From: Clostridia bacterium
GTDB lineage: Bacteria; Bacillota; Clostridia; Oscillospirales; QAMX01
Assembly (NCBI GenBank): GCA_017532825.1
Contig: JAFXIT010000020.1
Span: forward strand, 1-32,381
Direction of reading: 5' to 3'
Length of the DNA stretch: 32,381 nucleotides
Every line of letters starts with the position of its first letter. The first letter of the stretch is position 1. The translations under genes and the position numbers were made by a program. Shown here in pieces: positions 1 through 9,109 of this stretch. The notes under the pieces are model-generated. The model had not been told where the DNA came from. It made no database searches and saw nothing but the letters and a program-made list of their open reading frames with translations.

Positions 1-140
1 CAGACGGACTGCTTGCCGCCGCATTTATCGGCGACGAGCCGCTTTCTTACGCCGCAGACGGTGTACATCCCACGGCCAAGGGCGCCGATTTTATCGGTAA
101 GCTCTATGCCGACTACGTTTCCTGCCTGATCGAAGGCTGA
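1..140 (+). CDS. SGNH/GDSL-type hydrolase, C-terminal end only
   Basis: The reading frame is open from the left edge and ends at the TGA at 138-140, so only about the last 45 residues are visible. They contain D-G-V-H-P-T-x-x-G, which matches block V of SGNH/GDSL hydrolases, where the Asp and His complete the Ser-His-Asp triad. Family members are esterases or lipases, often acting on acetylated glycans, but the substrate cannot be told from this fragment. A terminator-like hairpin follows directly. The carbohydrate-related genes downstream fit a glycan deacetylase role, which is inference. The nucleophile block lies outside the window. Confidence 0.7.
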   Translation, partial: DGLLAAAFIGDEPLSYAADGVHPTAKGADFIGKLYADYVSCLIEG

Positions 141-153
141 TTATGTCTGTAAC

Positions 154-195
154 GGACCTCTCTTAAACCTATAAAGAGGGGCCCATTTTTCTTTT
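154..195 (+). terminator. Intrinsic terminator or attenuator between the SGNH gene and the first lipoprotein
   Basis: CCTCTCTT (157-164) pairs with AAGAGGGG (174-181), with one G-U pair, and a T-rich run follows (186-194). The Shine-Dalgarno of the next gene begins at about 196, directly after the T run, leaving no room for a promoter between. The downstream lipoprotein is therefore either expressed by read-through or from a promoter further left. I see no convincing -35/-10 pair in 141-195. Confidence 0.7.
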
Positions 196-211
196 GAGGA
201 GGTTATTTTAA

Positions 212-2707
212 ATGAGTAAGAAAGGTATTGCTTTCGGTATAACCGTAATACTATGCATAACCGTCTGTCTTACGACCCTCTGCGCCTGCGGCGGCGGAAA
301 GCAGCCCGAGAACGTGGTTTTGGAGATCCTCAACCAAACCGAAAGCGTAAGCCTGACTCAGCGAAGCTATTATCCCGACTATGCAAGGCTCTCCCGCAGG
401 CTGGCGCAGATGCAGACCGCCGTCGCAAACGGAAGCCTTTCGGACGAGGCTCTTGCCTGCGAGGTGGAGGCGGCTCGGCGTGAGCTTGAGCAGCTTGGAT
501 ATTACTACGATTACGAGGGCAAGACCTCGGTTACCGCCGAGGACGGAAGCGTCTACGGCGCCTGCTCGGCAAGCGGACTGCCTCTGGGCGGCGGCGAGGG
601 ATATCCCTGCGAGTACGGTGAGGACGGAACCAAGGTCGTATATAACGACAGCGACTTCTACTACTACGTTCTGAACGCCCGGGCGGGCGACGTTATATAT
701 CTGCTATCCGACCTTGATATCGATCTCTCGGATTTCAGGATAACCGACCTGCCCGATCTCGTCATTCCGGAGGGGATAACCGTTGCCTCGGGCAGAGGGG
801 TCGACGGTGAGGGCGGGGCAATACTTAGAATGAACGCCGAATGGGAAAAGCTCTTTGCCGCAGCCTCCGACGTCCGTATCACGGGTCTTGTGATCGAGGG
901 ACCCGATCCCAATACCGGCGGAAGGTCGATCGAGACCAACGGTATGATTCTGAACGGAACGGGCATCGTCATAGATAACTGCGAGATATCCGGCTTTTCG
1001 GGAGCGGGAATCATCGTTGAGGGCGGTGACGTTACCGTGAAAAACTGCTATATCCACCATATAAGAGGGGAAAACGGCGGTAACGGAATACTTGTAAAGG
1101 GTGGAAGCGCGACGGTAGAGGAGAGCATCTTTGCAAACTGCAGAAATGCCGTCAGGGTGGAAAACGGGGCCTCGGCTGAGATAAGAAACGGCGTAGAGGT
1201 CGGAAACAGCCTCGAATCGTTTTGCAGAATCGCAGAGGGCGCAAGTGTCAAGCTTGTAAACAACACCGTGCTCGGATATACCGTCCCGACCGTTTTTGAG
1301 GGCGAAAGTACCGAGTTCAAGGCGGAATACAACCTTTTCTCGCTTAACGAGCATCAATACGGTCTTGAGGCCGAGGGCTTTGAAAACAACGCCTTTAATA
1401 TCAAGGCTCCCTACGCTTCGACCGACGGCAAAAAGCAGGAGACCCTGCTCTGCGCTCCGGAGGTGACCGCCCGTCCCGCGGCGGAGGTCGATTACGGAGA
1501 GGTTTATCTGCCCGATATAGTCACCGTAGGCGGAGTGAGTAGGGGCTATGAGGTCATGAAGGAGCTTGATACACTTGTTGCCAATATAGGAAAGTACGAT
1601 TCCGAGAGGGTGCAAAAGCTTTTGCGCTCAGCCTTTAGCGAGCTTGGCTGTTTTTCTGCCTACTATGAGCCAAAGACCGTAATATCCACCGAGATCGACG
1701 GAGTTATGTACGGCGCTTACGTCACCGAGGGTCAGGACCCCATCGGAGGCGGAGTGGGCTACAGCGAGATATTCACCACAGGTGACTACGTAGTGGACAC
1801 CCTTGAAGAGCTTGTTGCCGCCGCCGAGGCCGCAAAGAGCGGAGAGATCATATTCGTCGAGGGCCACGCCTTCATAGACGTCAGCTCGGTAATGACGATA
1901 AACATCGGAGCGGGTGTCACCCTTGCTTCCGACCGAGGCTGCGTCGACGGTGAGGGCAACTGCTCTGCAGGGGCGGTGCTTTACAGTTCGCCAAACTACT
2001 ACCAGCCGGTGATCGCCACGGGGGACGGTGCGCGCATCAGCGGTATCGTCATTGCGGGATACGATACCGAAGCCCATATGGATCACTACAAAAGAAGCTA
2101 CAACGAAACGATAAAGATGCTCTACGGCTTTGAAACGTCGTTCTACTCCCTGCCAATGCAGGACGGTATCTGTCCGGGCAACGATACCCGTATCGACAAC
2201 TGCGAGATATTCGGCTTCGGGCATGCGGGCATACACATCAAGGTCGGCATCAAGGGGATAAGGGTGGACCATTGTTATATCCATCACAATCAGACCCACG
2301 GGCTTGGCTACGGCGTCTGCCACAACGACGGGACCGAATCGGTGATAGAGTACTGTCTGTTCAACTACAACAGACACTCCATTCAGGCAACGGGTGCACC
2401 TACCACGGGATATATCGCAAGATTCAACGTCGATATGGGCAACTGCAACTCCCATTGCTTTGACATGCACGGAGGCTACGACCGCAAGGACGGAACGGAA
2501 ATTGCTGGAACCTATTGCGAGATGTATAACAACACCTTCCTTGCAAGGAATCAGTACCCCTACCTGCTCAGAGGCGTTCCCGAGGATTATCAGATATTCT
2601 ACCGCAACGTCTGCGCGGCGGATTTTGCCAGATACGATATCGTCAAGCTTCAAAACGAGAGAGCGACGCTTTACGATAATATTTTTAACGGAGAGCTGAT
2701 TCCTTAA
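212..2707 (+). CDS. Lipoprotein with two right-handed parallel beta-helix domains (paralogue 1)
   Basis: This 831-residue protein starts with a lipoprotein signal: basic start, hydrophobic core and lipobox L-C-A-C with the lipid Cys at about residue 26. The ATG follows GAGGAGG at 196-202. After a short helical linker come two beta-helix halves, roughly residues 95-420 and 490-831. Each opens with a tyrosine-rich stretch and a glycine-rich loop, then a segment of the form V-x-L-A-S-x-R-G with a following V-D-G-E-G. Stacked rungs follow, such as I-D-N-C-E-I and the H-C-Y-I-H-H-N-Q motif. This is the fold of pectate-lyase-like polysaccharide lyases and glycan-binding proteins. No family can be assigned and no catalytic residues are identified. 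The next gene is a close paralogue 25 bases downstream, so the two are probably co-transcribed. Likely a surface-anchored glycan-degrading or glycan-binding protein (inference). Confidence 0.85.
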   Translation: MSKKGIAFGITVILCITVCLTTLCACGGGKQPENVVLEILNQTESVSLTQRSYYPDYARLSRRLAQMQTAVANGSLSDEALACEVEAARRELEQLGYYYDYEGKTSVTAEDGSVYGACSASGLPLGGGEGYPCEYGEDGTKVVYNDSDFYYYVLNARAGDVIYLLSDLDIDLSDFRITDLPDLVIPEGITVASGRGVDGEGGAILRMNAEWEKLFAAASDVRITGLVIEGPDPNTGGRSIETNGMILNGTGIVIDNCEISGFSGAGIIVEGGDVTVKNCYIHHIRGENGGNGILVKGGSATVEESIFANCRNAVRVENGASAEIRNGVEVGNSLESFCRIAEGASVKLVNNTVLGYTVPTVFEGESTEFKAEYNLFSLNEHQYGLEAEGFENNAFNIKAPYASTDGKKQETLLCAPEVTARPAAEVDYGEVYLPDIVTVGGVSRGYEVMKELDTLVANIGKYDSERVQKLLRSAFSELGCFSAYYEPKTVISTEIDGVMYGAYVTEGQDPIGGGVGYSEIFTTGDYVVDTLEELVAAAEAAKSGEIIFVEGHAFIDVSSVMTINIGAGVTLASDRGCVDGEGNCSAGAVLYSSPNYYQPVIATGDGARISGIVIAGYDTEAHMDHYKRSYNETIKMLYGFETSFYSLPMQDGICPGNDTRIDNCEIFGFGHAGIHIKVGIKGIRVDHCYIHHNQTHGLGYGVCHNDGTESVIEYCLFNYNRHSIQATGAPTTGYIARFNVDMGNCNSHCFDMHGGYDRKDGTEIAGTYCEMYNNTFLARNQYPYLLRGVPEDYQIFYRNVCAADFARYDIVKLQNERATLYDNIFNGELIP

Positions 2708-2732
2708 GACAAGGAAAAACGGAGGACACATT

Positions 2733-5240
2733 ATGAAAAAGACGTTGAGATATACACTTTCTGCAGTGCTTTGTATTTCGATTGTATTATGCCTGCTGAC
2801 CCTCTGCGCCTGCGGCGGTGAAAAGAAGCCGCAGGACGTCGTACCCGAGCTTATTAACCAAACAAAGAGCGTAAGCCTTGTTCAGAAGAGCTTTTATCCC
2901 GACTACGCCGAGCTTTCCGAGCAGCTCTACAAGCTTCGCTACGGCGTCGAAAACGGTCTGTTTACCGACCTGACCCTTGCCCAGGAGCTTGAGAAGGCAA
3001 GGCGTGAGCTTCAGCAGCTTGGATACTACTACGACTACGAGGGTAAGACCTCGGTTGCCGCCGAGGACGGAAGCGTCTACGGTGCAAGCGGCGCCGATAT
3101 AGGCGTGGGTGAGTACGACCTGCCCGAGGTCGATCTTATGGGCGAGTACTACATCATTGACGACAACCAGTTCTATCTCAAGATGACCTCCGCAAAGGCG
3201 GGAGACGTGTTTTATATCGACCCCTATGCGGATATAGACCTTTCCGACCTCAAGGTGACAAACTTCCCCGACCTCGTCATCCCCGACGGAGTTACCATCG
3301 CCTCGGGCAGAGGTGTCGACGGCGAGGGCGGTGCGGTGCTGAGAATGTCTACCCATACGGCAAGCGTGTTTGCCGCTTCGTCCAACGTCCGACTGAGTGG
3401 ACTTGTAATCCAGGGTCCCGACTCCGAGACTCACAAGGGCGAACAGGAGTACACCGAATCTAACGGCATCGTTCTCAACGGAAGCGGTATCGTCATAGAT
3501 AACTGCGAGATCTCCGGCTTTTCGGGCGCGGGACTCATAGTTGAGGGCGGCGACGTCACCGTCAGGGATTGCTATATCCACCACGTAAGAGGGGTAAACG
3601 GCGGAAGCGGAATTCTGGTCAAGAGCGGAAGTCTGAGCCTTGAGGATACCGTCTTTGCAAACTGCGAAAGCGGCGTAAGGGTCGGATCCGGCGCAAGACT
3701 GACCGCAAAAAACAACGTTGAGGTGGGAAACAGCAACGCCGCACTCTTTTATCTGTGCGAGGGCAGCTCTGCGGAGATAAAAAACAATACCGTTCTGGGC
3801 TACACCGAGCTGTTGCTTGCCGACGGCATACCCCTGTCGCTTTCGGCGGAATACAACCTTCTTGCGCTCAACGAGCATCAGTACAAGCAGCTCAAGGCAG
3901 AGGGGATCAAAAACAACGCCTTTAACATAAGAGAACCCTACGCCTCGACCGACGGCAAAAAGCAGGACGTCGTCCTTACCCCCGCCGAGCTTACAGCCTG
4001 TCCCGCAACCGAGGTCGACTACGGATACGACTTCACGCCCGAGGTGGTCACGGTAGGCGGTCTTGGCAAGAATTACGAGGTCATGGAGCTTCTTGACAAG
4101 ATAATAGAGCTTGGCGACAGGTCAAGCGACAAAATTAAGGTAAAGAACATAAACAACGCCCTTACCGAGCTGAGCTGCTTTGGACTCTACTATAAGAAAG
4201 ACATCCAGCTGTCACAGGAGATCGACGGCGTTATGTACGGCGCTTACGTCACCGAGGGTCAGGATCCCATCGGAGGCGGAGTGGGCTACAGCGAGATATT
4301 CACCACGGGCGACTACGTCGTGGACACCCTTGACGAACTCGTTGCCGCCGCCGCGCAGGCAAAAAGCGGCGAGGTCATCTTCGTTGAGGGGCACGCCCGT
4401 ATCGAGGTGACGTCGGTAGGAACTATCGTGATAGGGCAGGGAGTCACCCTTGCATCCGACCGAGGCTACGTCGATGAAAACGGCGATTATTCCACCGGCG
4501 CGGTAATTTGGAGCATCGCCGCATCCCAGGCGGCGGTTGTAGAGACGGGAGACAACGCACGCATCAGCGGTCTGGTAATAAACGGAGGAGACACATCTCC
4601 CCACTTTGCCCACCACAAGAGGTGCTACGGAGACGCGGTATCCCATCCCTCCACCGATATAATCACCTCCTACTATGCCCTTCCGATGCAGGACGGTATC
4701 TGCCCGGGCAACAATACCCGTATTGACAACTGCGAGATACTCGGCTCAGGACATGCAGGAGTGCATCTGACTCCCGAGGTAAAGAACGTAAGGATAGACC
4801 ATTGTTATATCCACCACAATCAGACAAACGGCCTTGGTTACGGTATATGCCATAACAACGGTGCGGAGTCGGTCATAGAATACTGCAGGTTCAGCAACAA
4901 CAGACACTCTATCGCGGGTACGGGTGCCCCCACCACGGGCTATATAGCAAGGTTCAACATCGAGATGGGCAACGAATTTAAGGTGCATATCTTCGATTAT
5001 CACGGCGGAGCCGACAGAGGCGACGGTACGGTTATTGCGGGTACCTATTGCGAGATGTATAACAACACCTTCCTTATAACCGTGCAGTATCCCTACCACC
5101 TCAACGGCGTACCCGAGGATTATCAGGTGTTCCACCATAACATACTGACCTCGAAATTTACGATATACGATATCGACCTTCTCGAAAACGAGAGAGCGAC
5201 GCTGTACGACAATATCTTTGACGGAGAGCTTATCCGCTGA
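2733..5240 (+). CDS. Lipoprotein with two right-handed parallel beta-helix domains (paralogue 2)
   Basis: This 835-residue protein has a lipoprotein signal ending in L-C-A-C (lipid Cys about 27). The start is fixed by GGAGGA at 2721-2726. It matches the preceding gene over its whole length: the same N-terminal helical linker, the same two beta-helix halves, and the same rungs (I-D-N-C-E-I, H-C-Y-I-H-H-N-Q, C-E-M-Y-N-N-T-F). At the junction between the two halves the DNA is nearly identical to paralogue 1 (about 4215-4350 versus 1690-1825), while flanking parts have diverged. Members of this fold are polysaccharide lyases, epimerases or binding proteins. The catalytic type is not evident. A strong hairpin follows the stop codon, closing the transcription unit. 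The duplication suggests related but different glycan targets, which is inference. Confidence 0.85.
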   Translation: MKKTLRYTLSAVLCISIVLCLLTLCACGGEKKPQDVVPELINQTKSVSLVQKSFYPDYAELSEQLYKLRYGVENGLFTDLTLAQELEKARRELQQLGYYYDYEGKTSVAAEDGSVYGASGADIGVGEYDLPEVDLMGEYYIIDDNQFYLKMTSAKAGDVFYIDPYADIDLSDLKVTNFPDLVIPDGVTIASGRGVDGEGGAVLRMSTHTASVFAASSNVRLSGLVIQGPDSETHKGEQEYTESNGIVLNGSGIVIDNCEISGFSGAGLIVEGGDVTVRDCYIHHVRGVNGGSGILVKSGSLSLEDTVFANCESGVRVGSGARLTAKNNVEVGNSNAALFYLCEGSSAEIKNNTVLGYTELLLADGIPLSLSAEYNLLALNEHQYKQLKAEGIKNNAFNIREPYASTDGKKQDVVLTPAELTACPATEVDYGYDFTPEVVTVGGLGKNYEVMELLDKIIELGDRSSDKIKVKNINNALTELSCFGLYYKKDIQLSQEIDGVMYGAYVTEGQDPIGGGVGYSEIFTTGDYVVDTLDELVAAAAQAKSGEVIFVEGHARIEVTSVGTIVIGQGVTLASDRGYVDENGDYSTGAVIWSIAASQAAVVETGDNARISGLVINGGDTSPHFAHHKRCYGDAVSHPSTDIITSYYALPMQDGICPGNNTRIDNCEILGSGHAGVHLTPEVKNVRIDHCYIHHNQTNGLGYGICHNNGAESVIEYCRFSNNRHSIAGTGAPTTGYIARFNIEMGNEFKVHIFDYHGGADRGDGTVIAGTYCEMYNNTFLITVQYPYHLNGVPEDYQVFHHNILTSKFTIYDIDLLENERATLYDNIFDGELIR

Positions 5241-5254
5241 TACATAGCAAAAAA

Positions 5255-5290
5255 AAACACGGGAAGCCCTTTAGGGGCCTTCCCGTGTTT
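5255..5290. terminator. Hairpin terminator after the lipoprotein pair
   Basis: The 12-base arm AAACACGGGAAG (5255-5266) is perfectly complementary to CTTCCCGTGTTT (5279-5290), with further imperfect pairing towards a short T-T-A loop. The T tract on the + side is only three bases. An A run precedes the left arm, so the structure would terminate well in the minus direction and moderately in the plus direction. Confidence 0.75.
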
Positions 5291-5314
5291 AGAGAGATAT
5301 AAGGACATAAAGAA

Positions 5315-7654
5315 ATGAGACAGTTGAAAATCAATTCGGATGGCAGACTTTGCTATTACCTCGGCAACAGAGAATTTATCACCCCCTCGCCCGTGGGACT
5401 GCTTGTAAAGGACGGACGTGTTTACGCTCCGACCTCGGCAGAGGAGGCCTGCGGAGGTGTGCGGGTGGAGTACCCCTGCGGAAGCGTCCTGCTTGACGTA
5501 GACGAAAGGGAGGGCTATCACCGTATTGCCCTAAAGGAAATACCCGAAGGCAGCACCGACTTTATCTTCGGACCCTATTCCACCCTCGGAAGTGATGAGG
5601 GTAAGGTGCTCGGCGCATCCTGGAGCGATGACGGGGAGGTAGTCTGCATACAGTCGCTGATGCCGAAGGTCGGCGGAGGAATAAGCGAGATATCCGCCGA
5701 AAATACCACGGGGATCGATATCTCACCCTGTACTGCCGCCGCAAAGCGCGGAGATGTCGTGACCTTGCAGTGTAACGCCTGCGACCGCTCTAAAGACCGC
5801 ATTCTCGACGGTATACCGACCTGCGGACTGAAGGTCAAGACCGAGGTCGAGGGATTAAAGGGTCCCGACGGTCTTATTGAGGGAAGCGCAGTTGCGCTTG
5901 TTGCCGCAAAAAACGGCGAGGAGCTGCTTGATATCATAATCGGCATGGAAAAGGCAGAGGGCTTGCCATATTCTACCGTGGACGGTATACACGCAAAGAA
6001 GGACCCCCGCACAAATTCCATCTATCTGATATTCTCCAACGGACTGACGGCGGCCAAGCGTATAGAGCTGGCTATGCGTGCAGGGGTAAGCTGTGTATAC
6101 CTTTCGGATATGCTTGGACAGTGGGGACACTATACGATAAACACAAGCGCCTATCCCGGAGGCTCGGATGAGATAAGAGAGCTTGTAAAGCTTGCCGCCC
6201 GGAGCGGTCTTACCGTCGGCACCCACACCTTGAGCAACTTCATAACGGTGGGGGATGAATACGTTTCACCCGTTCCCGACGTCAGACTGCTCAAGATGGA
6301 CTCGACCGAGCTTGCCTGCGACGTTGACAAAAACTGCAATGAGATAGCCCTTGCCAAAGAAAAAAACTACCGTTTCAACACGGTGCTCAACGCCGTCCGC
6401 ATCGACAGCGAGCTTATAACCTTTGAAAGGTTTGATCCCGAGCGTCGGCTGCTTCTCGGATGTAAGAGGGGAGCGTACGGCACCGAACCCTCCTGTCACG
6501 GCAGGGGCACGGAGGTCGCAAGACTTTGGGACCACGGATACCGCACGCTGTTTCCCAACAACGAGCTTCAAGACGAGCTTGCAGACAATCTTGCAGGGGT
6601 GATAAAGGAGCTCGGCATCGGACGGGTATCCTTTGACGGTCTTGAGGGGTGCTACTACAACGGTCAGGGCGAATACGGTCCTGCGGAATTCGTAAGGCGT
6701 GTTTTTGAAAAGTCGGGCGGCAACTTTATATGCGACTCCAGCATTTCGGGCAACTACCTCTGGCATGCAATGTCCTATGCAAACTGGGGTGAGCCCTGGT
6801 ACGACAGCGCAAGACGGGGCGGAATGAACGGCCACCGCCTAAACAATCAGAGCTTTTTCAAGAAAAATCTTATCCCTGCCATGATGGGATGGTACGTCGT
6901 AAGGGCGTCAGCGGGGAAATACCGTGCCACCTCGCCCGAGGATATGGAGTTTATGCTATCCCGTTCGGTGGCCTTTGACGCAGGGCTTGCTGTGGATATA
7001 GAAGCCGATACGGTCAACCGCCACGGTAGATTGGGAGAGTATCTCGATCTGACCGCTCTGTGGCAGGATTTCCGACTTAACGCCGACATCCCCGAGGATA
7101 TCAGAAGGCTTATGCAGCCCGAAGAGAGTAACTGGCACCTCGAAAAGGCGGACGGAGGCTGGAAGCTCACCTCGATAGTTCTTCGGGATAACGACCTTGA
7201 ATACTGCGACCGTGATGTTTCGACCGAGGCAGGTACCATCTTCCGCAAGACGACCGAGGACGGCGATGAAAGGCTTCGCTACCATGCTACGACCTATATG
7301 TTTGACCGTCCTCTCGACGGTCGGCCCGAGGAGATACACTTCCGTGTACGGGTAGGCAGAGCGGGCGTGGGTATGATGAAGGATCTGACCATATCCAGCA
7401 GTGCGAGGCTGCACTTTGAGTTTACCGCCAATGGGGGAGACTACCTTGAATACCGAGGCGGAAATAAGCTTTATCACTACGATTGCGACTTTAACCTTAT
7501 CGAAGAGGTCGAGGGTGATTGCAGTGCGCCGACCTTCACCATCGAGACGGCGGCATTCAGCGAGGTGCGATTTGCGACCGACCGAAACGAAAATGCCGAC
7601 TACGTGATGACCGAGATACGCCGAAGGGCAGAATATTTCATACCGAGAAAATAA
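5315..7654 (+). CDS. Large TIM-barrel-like protein, probable glycoside hydrolase, family not recognised
   Basis: This 779-residue protein has no signal peptide, so it is probably cytoplasmic. The ATG follows AAGGA at 5301-5305. The N-terminal ~220 residues look like a beta-sandwich. From about residue 235 there is an alternating beta/alpha pattern with segments typical of glycoside-hydrolase barrels: G-V-S-C-V-Y-L-S-D, then T-V-G-T-H-T-L, then R-V-S-F-D-G-L-E-G, where D441 and E444 are candidate active-site acids at the end of a strand. The last ~130 residues again look like a beta-sandwich. I infer a retaining or inverting glycosidase acting on oligosaccharides imported after the surface lipoproteins cut the polymer, but no family signature is certain. 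Strong hairpins bound the gene on both sides, so it is a separate transcription unit or a terminator read-through product. Confidence 0.6.
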   Translation: MRQLKINSDGRLCYYLGNREFITPSPVGLLVKDGRVYAPTSAEEACGGVRVEYPCGSVLLDVDEREGYHRIALKEIPEGSTDFIFGPYSTLGSDEGKVLGASWSDDGEVVCIQSLMPKVGGGISEISAENTTGIDISPCTAAAKRGDVVTLQCNACDRSKDRILDGIPTCGLKVKTEVEGLKGPDGLIEGSAVALVAAKNGEELLDIIIGMEKAEGLPYSTVDGIHAKKDPRTNSIYLIFSNGLTAAKRIELAMRAGVSCVYLSDMLGQWGHYTINTSAYPGGSDEIRELVKLAARSGLTVGTHTLSNFITVGDEYVSPVPDVRLLKMDSTELACDVDKNCNEIALAKEKNYRFNTVLNAVRIDSELITFERFDPERRLLLGCKRGAYGTEPSCHGRGTEVARLWDHGYRTLFPNNELQDELADNLAGVIKELGIGRVSFDGLEGCYYNGQGEYGPAEFVRRVFEKSGGNFICDSSISGNYLWHAMSYANWGEPWYDSARRGGMNGHRLNNQSFFKKNLIPAMMGWYVVRASAGKYRATSPEDMEFMLSRSVAFDAGLAVDIEADTVNRHGRLGEYLDLTALWQDFRLNADIPEDIRRLMQPEESNWHLEKADGGWKLTSIVLRDNDLEYCDRDVSTEAGTIFRKTTEDGDERLRYHATTYMFDRPLDGRPEEIHFRVRVGRAGVGMMKDLTISSSARLHFEFTANGGDYLEYRGGNKLYHYDCDFNLIEEVEGDCSAPTFTIETAAFSEVRFATDRNENADYVMTEIRRRAEYFIPRK

Positions 7655-7658
7655 ACAG

Positions 7659-7700
7659 AGAAAAAAGACCCCATCCTCTCGAGGATGGGGTCTTTTTTCT
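7659..7700. terminator. Bidirectional terminator between convergent genes
   Basis: GAAAAAAGACCCCATCCTC pairs perfectly with GAGGATGGGGTCTTTTTTC around the tetraloop-like TCGA centre at 7679-7682. The arms end in an A run on the left and a T run on the right, so the structure serves both the + strand gene ending at 7654 and the - strand gene ending at 7700. Confidence 0.95.
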
Positions 7701-9106
7701 CAGAATCTGAAGTAGATAAAGGGGTTGAAGCCCGAGCTTACAAGGTATACAAGGCTCATGCCAAACAGAGCAAGACTTGCGGCGTTTTTCAGGCTCTCGC
7801 CTGCAAGGCTGTCGGGAAGCTTTATGCGCTTTGCCCAGGGGAATATACATACAAGTCCCAGCGGAATATAGATCAAGGCGTAGAGAAGTGACGAGTCGGC
7901 AGCAACCGCCGCAAAGACGTCGGAGGGGATGCCCGAGAACATTATCCGCAGGTTTTCAAGGGCGGGGGCAAGTCCGTCTGCGTTGAAAAGGACCCAGCCA
8001 AGGGTGACCCAAAAGAAGGTAAACAACCCCGAAAGCAGCTTCGGAAGCCGTGCCAGAAGCTTGCCCAGGAAAAGCTTATCAATGAGCAGGAGCAGAGCGT
8101 AGTAGCCGCCCCAGAGTACGAAATTCCATTCCGCACCGTGCCAAAGGCCGGTAAGGAGCCAGACCGCACAGATGTTGAATATCCAACGGCTGCGGCTTAC
8201 ACGGTTGCCGCCGAGGGGGATGTAGATATAGTCACGGAACCAGGAGGAAAGGGAGATGTGCCATCTCCTCCAGAAGTCGGTGACCGAGGTGGCGGTGTAG
8301 GGATAGTTGAAGTTCTCGCCGAAGCGGAAGCCGAATACACGCCCAAGACCGATGGCCATATCGGAATACCCCGAGAAGTCGAAATAGATATGCAGTGCGT
8401 AGGCAAGGGCGGCAAGCCAGTAAAAGCCGCTGCCGTAGAAGTCGGTATTGCCCGAATATATGAGGGTGGAAATTGCGGCGATGTTGTTTGAAAGAATGAC
8501 CTTTTTGGCAAGGCCGACGGAGAAACGGCGCAGACCTGCGGCCACGTCGTCAAGGGTCTCTTTGCGGCTTGAAAGCTCACTGTCAACGTCACTGTAGCGC
8601 ACGATAGGGCCTGCAATGAGCTGGGGAAAGAGGGAGACGTAGAGCAAAAGGTCGAAAAAGTTTCTCTGCAGGGAGACCTGACCTCGGTAGAGGTCGATGC
8701 AGTAGGAGAGGATCTGGAAGGTGTAGAAGCTGATGCCGATGGGAAGTGCGATCTCCTTGAAGGGGAGGTCGACAGAGAAGAGACTTTCGATGTTTTCAAC
8801 CGCAAAATTGAGGTATTTAAACACCGCAAGGGCAGAGGTGATGAGACAGACGGTGAGGATAAAGACCGCCTTTTTTGCTTTTGTACGGCCTTCGGCGCCG
8901 TATTTTTCGCCGAGCAACCCGCCAAAGTAGGCAACGAGTGTGGCGGCGATCATCAGAAGTATGACCTTGGGCTCGCCCCAAGCGTAGAAAAATAGCGAAA
9001 AGATAAGAAGTACGGTGTTTTTTGCACGACGCCAAGGAAGGGCAAAATAGGCAATAAGGACCGTCGGGAGAAAGAAAAACAAAAAGCTTAAGCTGCTGAA
9101 TACCAT
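7700..9106 (-). CDS. MBOAT-family membrane-bound O-acyltransferase (AlgI-like)
   Basis: This 468-residue multi-span membrane protein has the AlgI/PatA-type MBOAT signature. It contains Y-P-Y-T-A-T-S-V-T-D-F-W-R-R-W-H-I-S-L and, further on, L-L-T-G-L-W-H-G-A-E-W-N-F with the family's invariant His at about residue 323. The length is normal for the family. Such proteins move acetyl or other acyl groups across the membrane to an extracellular polysaccharide, peptidoglycan or teichoic-acid acceptor, working with a periplasmic or extracellular SGNH/DHHW partner. That partner is encoded immediately upstream in the same operon, 3 bases away. The acceptor glycan is unknown. The gene ends inside a bidirectional terminator. 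Confidence 0.92.
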   Translation of the reverse strand: MVFSSLSFLFFFLPTVLIAYFALPWRRAKNTVLLIFSLFFYAWGEPKVILLMIAATLVAYFGGLLGEKYGAEGRTKAKKAVFILTVCLITSALAVFKYLNFAVENIESLFSVDLPFKEIALPIGISFYTFQILSYCIDLYRGQVSLQRNFFDLLLYVSLFPQLIAGPIVRYSDVDSELSSRKETLDDVAAGLRRFSVGLAKKVILSNNIAAISTLIYSGNTDFYGSGFYWLAALAYALHIYFDFSGYSDMAIGLGRVFGFRFGENFNYPYTATSVTDFWRRWHISLSSWFRDYIYIPLGGNRVSRSRWIFNICAVWLLTGLWHGAEWNFVLWGGYYALLLLIDKLFLGKLLARLPKLLSGLFTFFWVTLGWVLFNADGLAPALENLRIMFSGIPSDVFAAVAADSSLLYALIYIPLGLVCIFPWAKRIKLPDSLAGESLKNAASLALFGMSLVYLVSSGFNPFIYFRF

Positions 9107-9109
9107 CTT

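Noticed and set aside
160-180. TATAAA at about 170-175 as a promoter -10 for the first lipoprotein
   Set aside because: It lies inside the terminator loop and no -35 sits at a workable distance.
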